A stretch of 64,000 bases of DNA from Penelope pileata (taxonomy: Eukaryota > Chordata > Aves > Galliformes > Cracidae). A model generated the notes under the pieces. The model did not search any database, had not been told where the DNA came from, and saw nothing but the letters and a program-made list of their open reading frames with translations. The position numbers and the translations under genes were made by a program. Each line of letters starts with the position of its first letter. Positions within the stretch are counted from its first letter, which is position 1. The DNA is taken from assembly GCA_013396635.1 (NCBI GenBank), contig WBMW01005542.1:2849527-2913526 (forward strand), in the 5' to 3' direction. This document shows, one piece after another, positions 48,409 to 59,549 of this stretch.

Positions 48409-50674
48409 TTTTGGAGAAGTTTGTCCATATTTTATTTGCTTGGGAAGATGCAAAATATGTGCCTCGTACGTGGTTTGTACTCTTTTAGAGTACATCAGGC
48501 TTCCATCTCCCACCGGGTACTTAATACTCACAAACAAGGCATACCAGATGTGACAGTGCTCTACTAAAACCCAGCGGCTTTATACGATTTTCCTCCACTC
48601 CTGGACGCCATCTCTGATGCTGCTGGAGTTCTTGTTGCCACTGTTGCAGTAGGCTGGGTTTGCTCTTCCAGTATAAACATTGCTCCCAGAATACCTCAGC
48701 TACTGTACAGCCTGGGCTCAAGGGCAAGTCTCTGCTTCCCTCAGCTCTGCTATGCGGAGAGGAGGTGCTGTCTGGTATGCACAGAAGTTCACATTGCAGT
48801 TTTACAGCTGCAATACACCAAGATTGAATGTAGCAGCTACATCAGATTACGGAGCATGAGATGGGGAGAGACCTCCACGGCAGCGTGGCTGAAAGCTGTA
48901 ATTCCGCACACATTTTTATGGTAGATGTCAACCTATTTATTCCTGTGTTCCTGCTGCCATTTATCTCAGTGAATTATTTGTGCTGTGGTGATACCCCAGG
49001 CCCTAACCTGCTTCTTCTGGGTGCCCAACAAACGTAGTGAGTGGAGTGGCAAGATGCAGGGGAGACCCTACACAGGAGATGCACAATGTGAATCTTTGCT
49101 GAGGAGTCAAACTGCTGTCCTGGCTACTCAACTCTGGTGCCTCTGCCATCACTGGGAACACAGAAACACACCGAAGTGAAAGGCAAATGGAGGGACTGTG
49201 GGAGACCCAGCAAGAGTGGTTGCACCAGAGAGGAGGTTTCTACCAGCCTCATATCTACCAACATGTGCTGAAGCAGAGTTAGGAGCTTTTTGCAGAGTAG
49301 AAACCATTCCTATCATATTTTAGCACTTTCTTGTAGGTTTCTGCTTAGATCATCTTTACAGCTTTACTGTAGTGTGAGTTACCCGACTTCATCCAGCCTC
49401 AGCTGCAGGCTGGCCCTGCTCATGTCTTGCTGTGCTTAAAGTTACCACTTAGCTTTATTAATTAGCGTGGGCTTGAGTTCTGGCCAGACTTGATACATAT
49501 TTTAGCCATGATTTTGTTTTGGCCAACGGTTGATGATGAGCCATTTTAAAGCTGTGATTTTATCTTACATTAGGATTACTTATGCATAGCAAATAAGTAT
49601 TTTTCTTACTCCTGATGATATTTACTGCATGTTGCACAGCTTCAGGCTCTAAGAAAAAATTTCAAAAGGTGCACTCTGAGCACGGAGCGGCACAACACGT
49701 TGCACACTCAGGAACACATGATAGGGCTGGTATCACTGCAGTATTTACCTAGCTGAAGGCCACACCAGTACCCAGTTAAGCAGGTGTATCCACAAACACA
49801 ATTTCCTCAGACTGGCATTGTTTCAAGAAGGCAAGTGTCCCAACCTCATGCTCACCTGGCAACACCGCTTCATTCTCTATTGTAAGATCCTGTTTTGAGC
49901 TGATCATAAAACTGCCAAATTTCTACCTTCTGAGATGAAATTTTTCAGATGAGGTGTTTACCTCTGAGGGCCACTGATGGTTATTTATAATTAGCTAGTT
50001 TAACAGTACAGTTTAACTTCTTCAGAGAAAAATATAGTAAAAACTACATATTTTTAAGAAAACAGGAGCACTGCTTTTCTATTCTTTCTAGTGTAGGAGG
50101 AAAGATGCATTTTCACTTCCATGCAAGAGCAAGGCACCTTCCTTTCAGAGCAGGGGAATGCTGTGAAGTTGTGAAGTTGCCATCCTGTCAGGGAATCCTC
50201 AGCCTGATGCAGAGAAGCCATTCCAGAGCCACAGGCTGGAGTGGGACACATTTGCGTTTAGCCGCTTTGGTCTCCAGAGGAGTCACCCACTGGGGCTGGG
50301 GCTGCCTCTCTTCACATGTCTGTGACACTGCCACCACGACTGGGAAGATTTTGCCTGTTGTGCCAGTGTTGCTGTCCCAGCCAGGGGGGACCCAGGCAGA
50401 CCCAAGACGGACCCAGCTGCTGTATAGAGTGCTATATGAAGTGCCACCACAGCACCCTCTGGACTGCAGCAGCAGAGGCGCTGCCTAGCGGGAGTCCTCA
50501 TCCCCTTGTAGTTTCTAAAGACAGATCTAGCAGTCTCCGGGTCGGGTTGGGATAGGATTTCAACACACTTTTACATTTCCTATCGATGTTCTGACCTCTA
50601 AGAGGTTCTCAGTAGCAGTGCATGCCCTGATCTCACTTAGGATGTGTTTTACAAAGCACTGTGTCCTTTGGAGC

Positions 50675-50717
50675 CCTGCCCATGGGCAGGAGGCCTGCCC
50701 ACCCGAGGCCCGGGCCT
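50675..50717. repeat. Cluster of nested palindromes
   Basis: A perfect 16-bp palindrome CCTGCCCATGGGCAGG (50675-50690), a GGGCAGG/CCTGCCC inverted repeat with a 3-bp loop (50684-50700) and a perfect 12-bp palindrome AGGCCCGGGCCT (50706-50717) lie within 43 bp. Confidence 0.85.
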
Positions 50718-51726
50718 GAGGGCAGCTGGTGGATGGGGCTATGTGAACAGTCCCTGACCCACTTTGAGCAGCAGCAGTGAGATTAGTGGAGGCCTCCCTT
50801 CGTCTGTAGTTAAACCAATGGGAGGGTGCTCAGAGCCACTGTGTAATGGCTTGGCTGCAATCTGGCCAGCGTGATGGCAAGCAGCTGGGGGAAATGCTGT
50901 TTTGTGCTCAGCACATCCTTGGCAGAATTACAGCTTGCCTGGGCTGCAGTGCCTAGGTGAAGCATTTGGTGAGCCTGGGATACTCCTGGAATTCATGTGG
51001 CCGCTTGTTTCCCATGAGATTCATGTAAGGCTCTGCTGAGTTTGGTGTCTTCAGTCTCAGGCCCTGAATCAAGGATGGGTGCCAATGATCAGGGCCCGGC
51101 TGGGCCTGCTCACCCCAAAACTTCTCTCTCTGCTTTTTCTTCTTTTCAAAAGGTGCCCTTTGGGGCTCCCAAGTGCCAACCACAGCTGAAGAACAGGGCA
51201 GCATGATAAATAGGAAAGTAAGAGTCTATTTATCTCTGGCACAGCCTGCACTTTGCTAGTCTGGATGGAAAAGAAGACTAAAGTCCACAGAGCCCTTCAG
51301 CGAACAACAACCGGCATAACAACAAACGCAGCAGAAGGGAATGCCAAGGTTGTCATCCCCCATCAGCGGTTTGGATGGATTTCACCCTGAGAGAAGCTTT
51401 CGGGAGGCTCGGGGTGGAATCTTGCGCAGGAAACAGGTGGTTTGCTTTACCGAGAGGCATGCGTAATGGCCAGGGAGCCGCGCCGCACCGCGCCAAGCTA
51501 CAGCAGATGGGCTGCAGCTCGCTCCGCTCTGCTGAAGGATATTTTTCATGTTATGTGTGGAAAAGAGCAGTAACCCTTGTTTGTTATATGAGGCCTTGTA
51601 GGACTTTGCTTGGAAAGAAGCCATTTTCAAGATAAAAAAAAGCCATTAAAAATCTGAGTCACCATAATCACATTCAAAGTGCTCCAGCATGGCCTTTTAT
51701 TTGCAAAGACTTCACTATAAAATCAG

Positions 51727-51809
51727 CTTTTTTTTTTTTTTTTTTTNNNNNNNNNNNNNNNNNNNNNNNNNNNNNNNNNNNNNNNNNNNNNNNNNNNNNN
51801 NNNNTTTTT
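51727..51809. other. Assembly gap inside a poly-T tract
   Basis: A T homopolymer runs to 51746, is interrupted by 58 N (51747-51804) and resumes as TTTTT. The true length of the tract is unknown. Confidence 0.95.
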
Positions 51810-52540
51810 AAATGAAGAATTCCACCACAGATTACCTTGGATTTAGTGAGGTGGCTTTACCAATCTGTTCATTTAAAATTACTAAAAAAAAAAGGCACAA
51901 CAAAACCCCAGACAGCTCAAACCACTGAACTCAAACTGCTCACGGTGCAAGAGTACCAGCAAAAGAGCTGTGCCTGCTCTGTGGTGTAGCACAGCACTGA
52001 GTCATTAATATATCCCAGAATAATCTCAAACACAGATCCATTTCTTCCCCATACTGAAACCTGGATCTCACTGGCACTCAGACACAGGAGCCTTGGGCAC
52101 TCAGTGAGGACATCCACAGCTGAGCGGTTGCTGGTCCCCCAAATCAGCCAAAGAAGCCGGGGCTGGCACTTGCCTGCTGCTGTCTTCTGGTGCTCCGATA
52201 CCTCATTTGGTTTTATCAGGTGCTCGCATCCTTTCAGAGGAAAGATGCCTGAGCTGCTGCTTTCAAAATGCGTCCGCCCTGCGAGGCTGTGAGCAGCAAG
52301 AGGCAGAGGGAGCAGAAGCCCTTCTGCTATGTGTCACGAATTTAAGCATTCATTCTCTCTGGAGAGCTGTCAGCATCCTTGATACAAGAGCAATGTTTTT
52401 GTTCAGGATGTCCCCTCATCCAGGGCCTATTTATTTACCGTACCCCAAATGACTGCTGAATGAATCACACTACTCTCAAATCTGGGCTGAGCTCAAACTG
52501 CTCTGGCACTGGAGAAAGGGCAGTTGTGTGAGGTTGTTTA

Positions 52541-52740
52541 TTGCTGCTGTTCCTTACTGTGAGGGTGGTGAGGCACTGGAGTGGTTTACCCAGAAAAGCT
52601 GTGGCTGCCTCATCCCTGAGAGAGTTCAAAGTTGGACAACCTGATCCAGTGAAAGACATCCCTTCCCATGGCAGGGAGCTGGACCAGGTGATATTCAAGG
52701 GCCCCTTCCAACCCAAACCTTTCTCTGATTCCACAATTCT
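52541..52740 (+). mobile_element. CR1 LINE 3'-end fragment
   Basis: The translated segment keeps the CR1 ORF2 C-terminal pattern (RHWSGLPRKAVAASSLREF), and the 3' end runs through CAAGGGCCCCTTCCAACCC to GATTCCACAATTCT, a diverged CR1 terminus. It is 5'-truncated. Confidence 0.85.
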
Positions 52741-55700
52741 ACTGCCCAGTGCCACCACACCTGTGCCCATCCCTGGGCCACTTGTTTTCAGGGTTTCCAG
52801 CTGTGCTGAGCCTCCTGGAGACCTCTTTGGACCATCACCAGTCTCAGGGATGAGTCAGAAGTCAAATTGCTGAGAATTATTTAGGCTGCTGCATAACAAA
52901 ACGGCCGCTGTTAAATTACAGTGAAAAAAATAAAAGTTTCAGGCACCTCCTAGGAGAGATGGCAGCTGGGCTGGGCTCAGCTTTGGGAAGAGGGGAAGAT
53001 AGGCACCCCGACCACTGCGTTTTGTGTCTGGTCCAGCTCTGTGCTGCTTCGTCAGTGGTGTTACGATCTGGTTTCTACTCCATATTTGGCACTCATGAAG
53101 CCAATTTTAGACTCTGGAAAAATGGAGATAGAGCAGAAAACAACCACAGAAGGCAATTTGAGGGCTGACAAAAATGTCTGATGGTGAGAAACTTAAAAGG
53201 TCCGTCTGTTTGGCTCGGAAAAAAGCCCAAGTCATCTTACTGTATTTTACTAGAGGGACTTACCGAGTGCTTTAAATCACTGGTGGAAGACAAATAGCTG
53301 CAAGCTCAATCCAGACACTTTAAAATAGACATAAGGCACAATTCAAAAGCAAACAATGACTCACTGTTAGTACACATCGCTAATGGCAGTGGTGGATCCT
53401 CTCCTTTGACTCACAGGAGAGGACCAGGTGCCTTCTCCTGTAGATGGGCCATGGGCCTGGCACAGCAGTGCCTGGAGCAGGCTGCCTGCCTGGAGCTGTG
53501 CAAGAGGCCAGGCATGGTGACACCAGGCTGCCTTCTCGTATCAGCAACCTGTCCTTATCCACACAGCGTCGAATCCTGCTGTGCATCCCCACTCCCAGAA
53601 CCCAGCCAGTGTTTTCAGGACATGCCTGTTGGTTAACTGTTAAATGTTGTCTGGAAAAAATAAACACATGGGTAACTGATGTTTAATGATATTAAATAAT
53701 ATTCCTCATCTCTTTCCCTTGTAAAACAGAGAACAGCTGCTCTTGGAAAACAGCATAGAAGCACTTTGGTGTTGCACTCTGTCGCCATATGATGCGTTAC
53801 CAGCAGTAACCCTCAGTGACAGGTGAGAATTGCCTAATGAGCAGCCTCTGTGCCATGCACACTTTCTCCCTTACTGCTGTCTGAGTGCACCAGAGAATGT
53901 TTGACAACATAAGGCTCTGGGCCCGGTGCATGTGATACTGAAGCTCAAGAAAACCACTCATTTTTTTCAAATGAAAAGTCCTGATCCTGTGTTAATGCTG
54001 CTCTGGATGTGTGCCCACTAGCTATCAAACAGAAGATGAATGACAGTGCTGCTCTTTCAACTCATTTAATGATTCTGGCAAAAGACCTGGCAGCAGACTC
54101 CAGAGATTTCATCTAGGCAAGGCAATGCCTATTCCAAGAGTGGAAATCTCCAACTGGAGAGCTGGCAAGTGCATATTTGTGCTGGAAGCTTAAATCAATC
54201 ATTTCCATTTTCCCCGATGTGACCTAGCAAAATACAGAAATTGGCTCCTTCATCAACGACCACAGGCCACTTTCATGTTTAAAGTATTAGTGGGCTGCAG
54301 TGATACATTAGCTTCACGTTAAACAGTCTGTGTTTAAGCCACCTGTCTAGCCATTCTTCTACAGTAGCTCTGCTCCGAGAACTGCCAACAATTGCCCTGT
54401 TGGCACTGTCAGCAAGTTGTCCAGGAGATCACTGCAGCTTACCAGTCTCCTGATCTCATTCCTCTGTGTCCATGCAAAACTTCCTGCCACCACGATATGC
54501 TTCTGATTCTGCTGCAGAGCTATGCCCGCCTCGTCATTTCCTTGTGAAATGACGTAGATTCTGCTGACACTAATGGCCAAGTCTGTCAGCAATCAAAACG
54601 CTACTTATATATATACATATAAACACACTATATATATATATACACTTATACATTATTAAGTGCACTTTTTCCCTCAAAGGCTAGGACTAACTTTAGAGGC
54701 CTAACAGCGAAAGTGGGATGTAGATTAAATAAGAAATCTTCTGAGCAGTCACCTAGCTCTTTATTCAACTCATCTATTGAGCCTGAAAGTTCCTGAGGTG
54801 ACATTCTTCTGCAGATACCCGAGACTGCCCTTGCTTACTCTGGTGCGAATCAAGAAGGAAACATTATCTAAGTCTGTAGGTTTGAACAACTTCCTTGTAG
54901 GTATAAGCACTTCTTAGGTCAAGGGAAATGTGCTGGCAATACTGGTATCTTCTGTCAGAGTAAGCCTGTGGTACATACCCACCACACAGCCTGATTTCCA
55001 CAAAAGTTTGCATGGGAGTGCATGTCAAAGAGGCATTGATAGGATGCTCGAGACCCCATGGACTGGCTCAGTATGTTTCAAAATATGTTTATGTGCAGCC
55101 TAAGAAGCCAGATCAACCACAGGTTTAAACATGACGAGGACAAGGATCCTTTCTGAACAGTTATAACTGCTTAATTCATAGTGGTGTGTTTGTCAGCGCT
55201 GCCCCTCTGCACGTTGTAACCTAATGGTGTTATGTCAGCCAGGGAGCCTGGAAGGTGCCTCTGTGCTTCTCCCAGCTCCAAAAGGTTGAAGCATCTCCCA
55301 TCTGCCAAGGGAGTATCTTATTTTCCCTCTGCTTCTCTGGGCAGAGAATGGCCATCCTTCACTTCCAAATCAGTTCAAAAAAATTAAAAACATTCAAAAA
55401 TATATGGAATCAGTGTTTATTCACTGATGTCTCTAATTCTGTCCCAGAACCCTGAAACACTGCAAACAAAGGATTTCTCAAACTCCTGAGAATTCAGAGA
55501 GCTAAGCTTTTTCTCCTCAAGAAACCTCAGGTTGTACAACATCTAGCTTGGCCCTCCAATAATAATTATGGCAATTAGCCTCTATCTCCCTCTATCTCCT
55601 TTGGGCCAGTTGCTAACACAGCCCAGCTGATTTCTCCAAAAGGAATAAACAAACAAAATATTAAACAAGAAAGAAGGTCAAGCCCCAGAGGAGAAAAGCA

Positions 55701-56517
55701 AAAGGGCAAACTGAAAGAAGCTCCGTCTAATCATCTGCACCCCACTGTTACCAGTTTTCTCTGCAAGCAACCAAAGATCCTGCATGAAATGGGTTTGGGA
55801 GAAGAGACTGCAAGGGGAGAACATTTTGAGTTTAGAAGTGAGGACATTTGGTTCCAATCCATCCTTCCAGCACTGTTTGTGTACCTTATAGCAAACAGTG
55901 ACTGGAGAGAAAAAATCAGTCCTCATGCCAAGTTGCGTAGAGAGATAGATGTCTCTGCTCCTCGCTGCCCTCAGGACTCTCCTCGCGCCATGAGCCACCT
56001 ACCTCAGCCCCACAAGAGCTCCTCAGTGCTCACCATCCACGGCCCAGTGAGTCTGCCCCCAGGTTTTGCATCATCACCATGGCTTCAAAGGACAGAAGTT
56101 CAAGCTACAAAGTCTCATCTCCTCCCTTTGGTTTCAGGTGACCAGTGCCCTTACATGCAACACACGCGGCCATCAGAAGCTGGCAGGGAGCAAGGAGCAG
56201 ACACCGACCCTGCCAGGTTCTTACCATTGGCAGATGTATGAATCCAATCCAAGATTAATATTTTTTTTTTTTGCCAGTTAAAATCACATGGTAAACACAT
56301 CCTGACATTTTATGTCAAAAAATAAACTGCCTAGCTCTACTCCAGACTTCCCATTTCCAGGCCCATGGCCAGTTAATACTTCATCTTTTACTGCAGCCTG
56401 ACCAGCAGCGGAACAAGCACTGAGTGAGTCCTGCTGGTTCTGGTCTGTCAGAAGTCCCAGGCTGGAGCCAGCAGGGACCACGTGAGATGCTGACTGTCCT
56501 CCATGCCTTCCTTCAGT
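52741..56517. other. Intergenic region with no recognised gene
   Basis: Both strands carry only short open frames. The (TA)n tract at 54604-54652 is the only clear structure. Confidence 0.5.
54604..54652. repeat. (TA)n microsatellite
   Basis: Two TATATA-rich blocks separated by AAACACAC. Confidence 0.85.
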
Positions 56518-59469
56518 TTTATTTCCTATGGAGCATCTGCTCCAGAAAGTTCAGTCTGCAGGTGCAAGTTTCACAGTTTGTTACTGGCCCGAGTATTTGA
56601 TGTCAGGAAAAACATTGCAAGAAAATAACTCACTAGTAAAGAGAAGGATTCCAGGGGCTTTTCTTCTGTTCCAGTGAAAAAAAATATTTTTAGTAAGCAT
56701 TTGTCTGTGCTAGTTGTCACCTAATACAACAAGCAAAATCTGAAAATGGCATTGATTAGAATCTCATTGTTGAAACAAATCATGTCCCTTTCTTCGCCGA
56801 GCAGTAATAAGTTCTCATCACAGAGTTTCTCTGACCCCATGATGTGTTAATTTGTTGGAACCTGCTCACATGTCAAAAATCATGTCTGATCACATGTTTT
56901 AATTGCACATAATTCCTGCCAAAGTTTTTCTCTATAAATTAATTTTAATGGCATTCAAGTTTGCAGAAAACATTTTAACCCTTACAATTTTGTGTAAACC
57001 CATATGAAGAAAAGATATATCACTTGAGAAGAAAATACAGTAGTTTAAAATGAATAATAACTTTTTTTTACATTCCATTTCCGGCTTTGAAGAGAAGGTC
57101 CTATATCTGATAGCCCTTATCATCTCCTTCCCTCCCGAATCGTGGAGACAGATTTCAGAAAGATGCCCGAGGCCAGTAATTTAAAAAAGGAACAAAAATA
57201 AATCATTTCTCCCCTTATTTCCCAGGTCATATAATGAAAACCTATAGGCCTCCTATTTACATCTTTAGCACATGTTCTCACTTGAGAATAAGAAAGAGAC
57301 TTAAATTTGACTTGTGAGAGGCCAGGGGCATGGAGGGCACAGAGGCATGCCCTTATTCCTTGGAGAAAGCACACAGAATCAGGTGCGTTTTGAATTGCAA
57401 GCCTTAGAAACTTGAACTCAAACTGTGGGAGGGTAAAGGAAGGCCACGGCCAGGCAGCTGGTAGAAGCAAGGTGTACTGAGCCTTGTCCTCTGCCAGCTG
57501 GAGAAGATCCACATCGAAAAACAGCTTTGCAAACTTCACAGCTGGGACATTGCTGCATTGGGAAAACTACAGAGCTGTGTGTGCTTTGTCTGAAGTGAAA
57601 TTGTCTTGTGGATCTTTGGCTCTACCTGTTTTAAAATGAAATAAACAATTCCTTGGGGAAAAAAAAAGAGATCTCATTTCATCATATCCCACTGAAACAA
57701 AATATGCACAGTCTATGGCCCATATCCATTACGGCAGATTAATCCAATCCTGAAAGAAGTATCTTGTCCAAGACTTGAAGGCTAGTATTGAATGCTTTTC
57801 AAGAGCCCTTTGCTTCTGCAGAGGAGGTGTCTGAGTGTCGCTGTGCCGGCTGAGGCAGACAGAGCTCACAGCTAATGGCCAGCAGCAGCTTTCTTTCCAG
57901 GAGGCTGGGACTGGGGACACCACAACCTCCCAGACCTGGGCACTGCTATGGTCACTGTCAGCTCTTCAAATGAATGTAGGGAAACTACCATTCAACGAAT
58001 GAAATTTTGTGCAGCTGTCATGACTCTTGTCACCCTATTTTTTACAGACTTTCCTCATCAGGGATTTAGCAAGGGTGCAGGATTTGCCTTGATTTCTATT
58101 TTAGGAATATTTCTGCACTATGTACCAAGCGAGGGAGCCTGGATCCCTCTTTTCCTCTTTGTACTCCTTTCATTAAAACACTGTTTTCCTGAAGGGAAGC
58201 TGTTGGAGAGGGTTCAGAGGAGGGCCACAAAGATGCTCAGAGGGCTGGAGCACCTCCCCTGTGAGGACAGGCTGAGGGAGCTGGGCTTGTTCAGCCTGGA
58301 GAAGAGAAGGCTGCGGAGGGACCTCATTGCAGCCTTCCAATATTTAAAAGGAGACGATAAACAGGAGGGGAACCAACTTTTCACAAGGGCAGATAATGAT
58401 AGGACAAGGGGGAATGGTTTTAAGCTGAAGGAAGGAAGGAGGTTTAGATTGGACATCAGGGGGAAGTTCTTTACCGAGAGAGTGGTGAGGGGCTGGCACA
58501 GGCTGCCCAGAGAGGCTGTGGATGCCTCGACCCTGGAGGTGTTCAAGGCCAGGTTGGATGGGGCCCTGGGCAATCTGACCTAGTACCTAATCTGTAAGTT
58601 GATGGCCCTGCCTGTGGCAGGGAGGCTGGAACCTGATGATCCTTGGGGTCCCTTCCAACCTAGACCATTCTATGATTCTATGAAAACAGTGGCTAAACCT
58701 CAGCCTAGACTACACTAGCTTTAAATATAGCCTGTCCAGCCCAGTGCCCAGGACACAGGGAGGATGTGAAATGTCACACGTGGTTCCCCAGCTCTGCCTT
58801 GGCTGGGCACCTCGTGAATATGCAGATGTGTGCCTGTGCCCAGGTTTATGACAAATGCTCTCCTCTGTCCCCCTTCTCATACTAGTGCTTATGTCCTTTG
58901 AAGATAAGAGAATTAGTCCGGTAGCAAAAGACAATCAGGATGTTCCCTCTGCACATAGTAAAAATGTGTGTACATGTTTATGTATACTGCATATATGCCT
59001 ACAGGTTTGATTCTTGAGCAAGCAGGGTCCGGATTTTGAAGGCAGTAGACATGCAGCAGAATACTTTGAAGTCTCCTATGAAAATCTTCTTCATTTCCCA
59101 TCTTTGTCTTTAAGCATCTCTGCACATCTGGGGATTTTCAAAAGCAAATTTTAAAAACCCTGCTATGTGCCTATTTGCATTTCCAGGCAATTAAAAATCT
59201 AAAAATATCCCCAGCTGTCACTAAGAGGCATTCAAACTAGGAGAACGTTCGGTTTCATTAATAGTTATTTAGTTTTTCTTAAGGCTTTCTTTATCTTCAA
59301 AATACATTTGGTATAGCCAGGGGATAAATTAAGTAGGATTAAATAATGTATGACTCATCAACGTGCAGGAATTTGATGTCTACTTGAATATGTCCTATGA
59401 AAAGGTGCTGCTGATTCTTGTTCCAGTGGCATTCCTCTTGTTAAGGGGGATGTAAGGTGCTTTCTTCTT
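56518..59469 (-). other. NIPAL2: Possible NIPAL2 3' UTR
   Basis: Sequence past the NIPAL2 stop. The first minus-strand AATAAA I found is the complement of TTTATT at 56518-56523; ATTAAA-type signals (TTTAAT) occur at 56898-56903 and 56944-56949. If one is used, the 3' UTR is 2.5-3 kb and contains the CR1 copy at 58194-58682 in reverse. The true end is unknown. Confidence 0.3.
58194..58682 (+). mobile_element. CR1 LINE 3' end with ORF2 C-terminus
   Basis: About 490 bp of CR1. An open frame (58194-58583) encodes the reverse-transcriptase ORF C-terminus, with LERVQRRATKMLRGLEHL, DRLRELGLFSLEKRRLRRDL and GWHRLPREAVDASTLEVFKA. The 3' UTR ends CCATTCTATGATTCTATGA, carrying the tandem ATTCTATG octamer. 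It is 5'-truncated and fairly young, since about 130 codons stay open. It is antisense to NIPAL2 and may lie in that gene's 3' UTR. Confidence 0.95.
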
Positions 59470-59549
59470 TCAGCTTTGAGTTTTCCCCGAGTCATCTCTA
59501 TTATTCAAAGTGCCATAGCATGAACCATAAGAATCTGGTTGTATTTTTC
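59470..59549 (-). CDS. NIPAL2: NIPAL2 terminal coding exon
   Basis: Encodes KIQPDSYGSCYGTLNNRDD and GKTQS, then TGA at 59472-59470. The acceptor is TTGACAG. The preceding intron is only 329 bp. The KIQP and YGTL motifs match the mammalian C-terminus. Confidence 0.93.

Larger units (their letters stand above)
48409..52540. other. Intergenic region with no recognised gene
   Basis: No supported exon. It contains the palindrome cluster at 50675-50717 and the assembly gap at 51747-51804. Confidence 0.5.

Noticed and set aside
57948..58583. A 211-codon ORF that looks like a complete gene.
   Set aside because: Its C-terminal two thirds is the CR1 LINE ORF2 end; the N-terminal part is unrelated flanking sequence that happens to be open.
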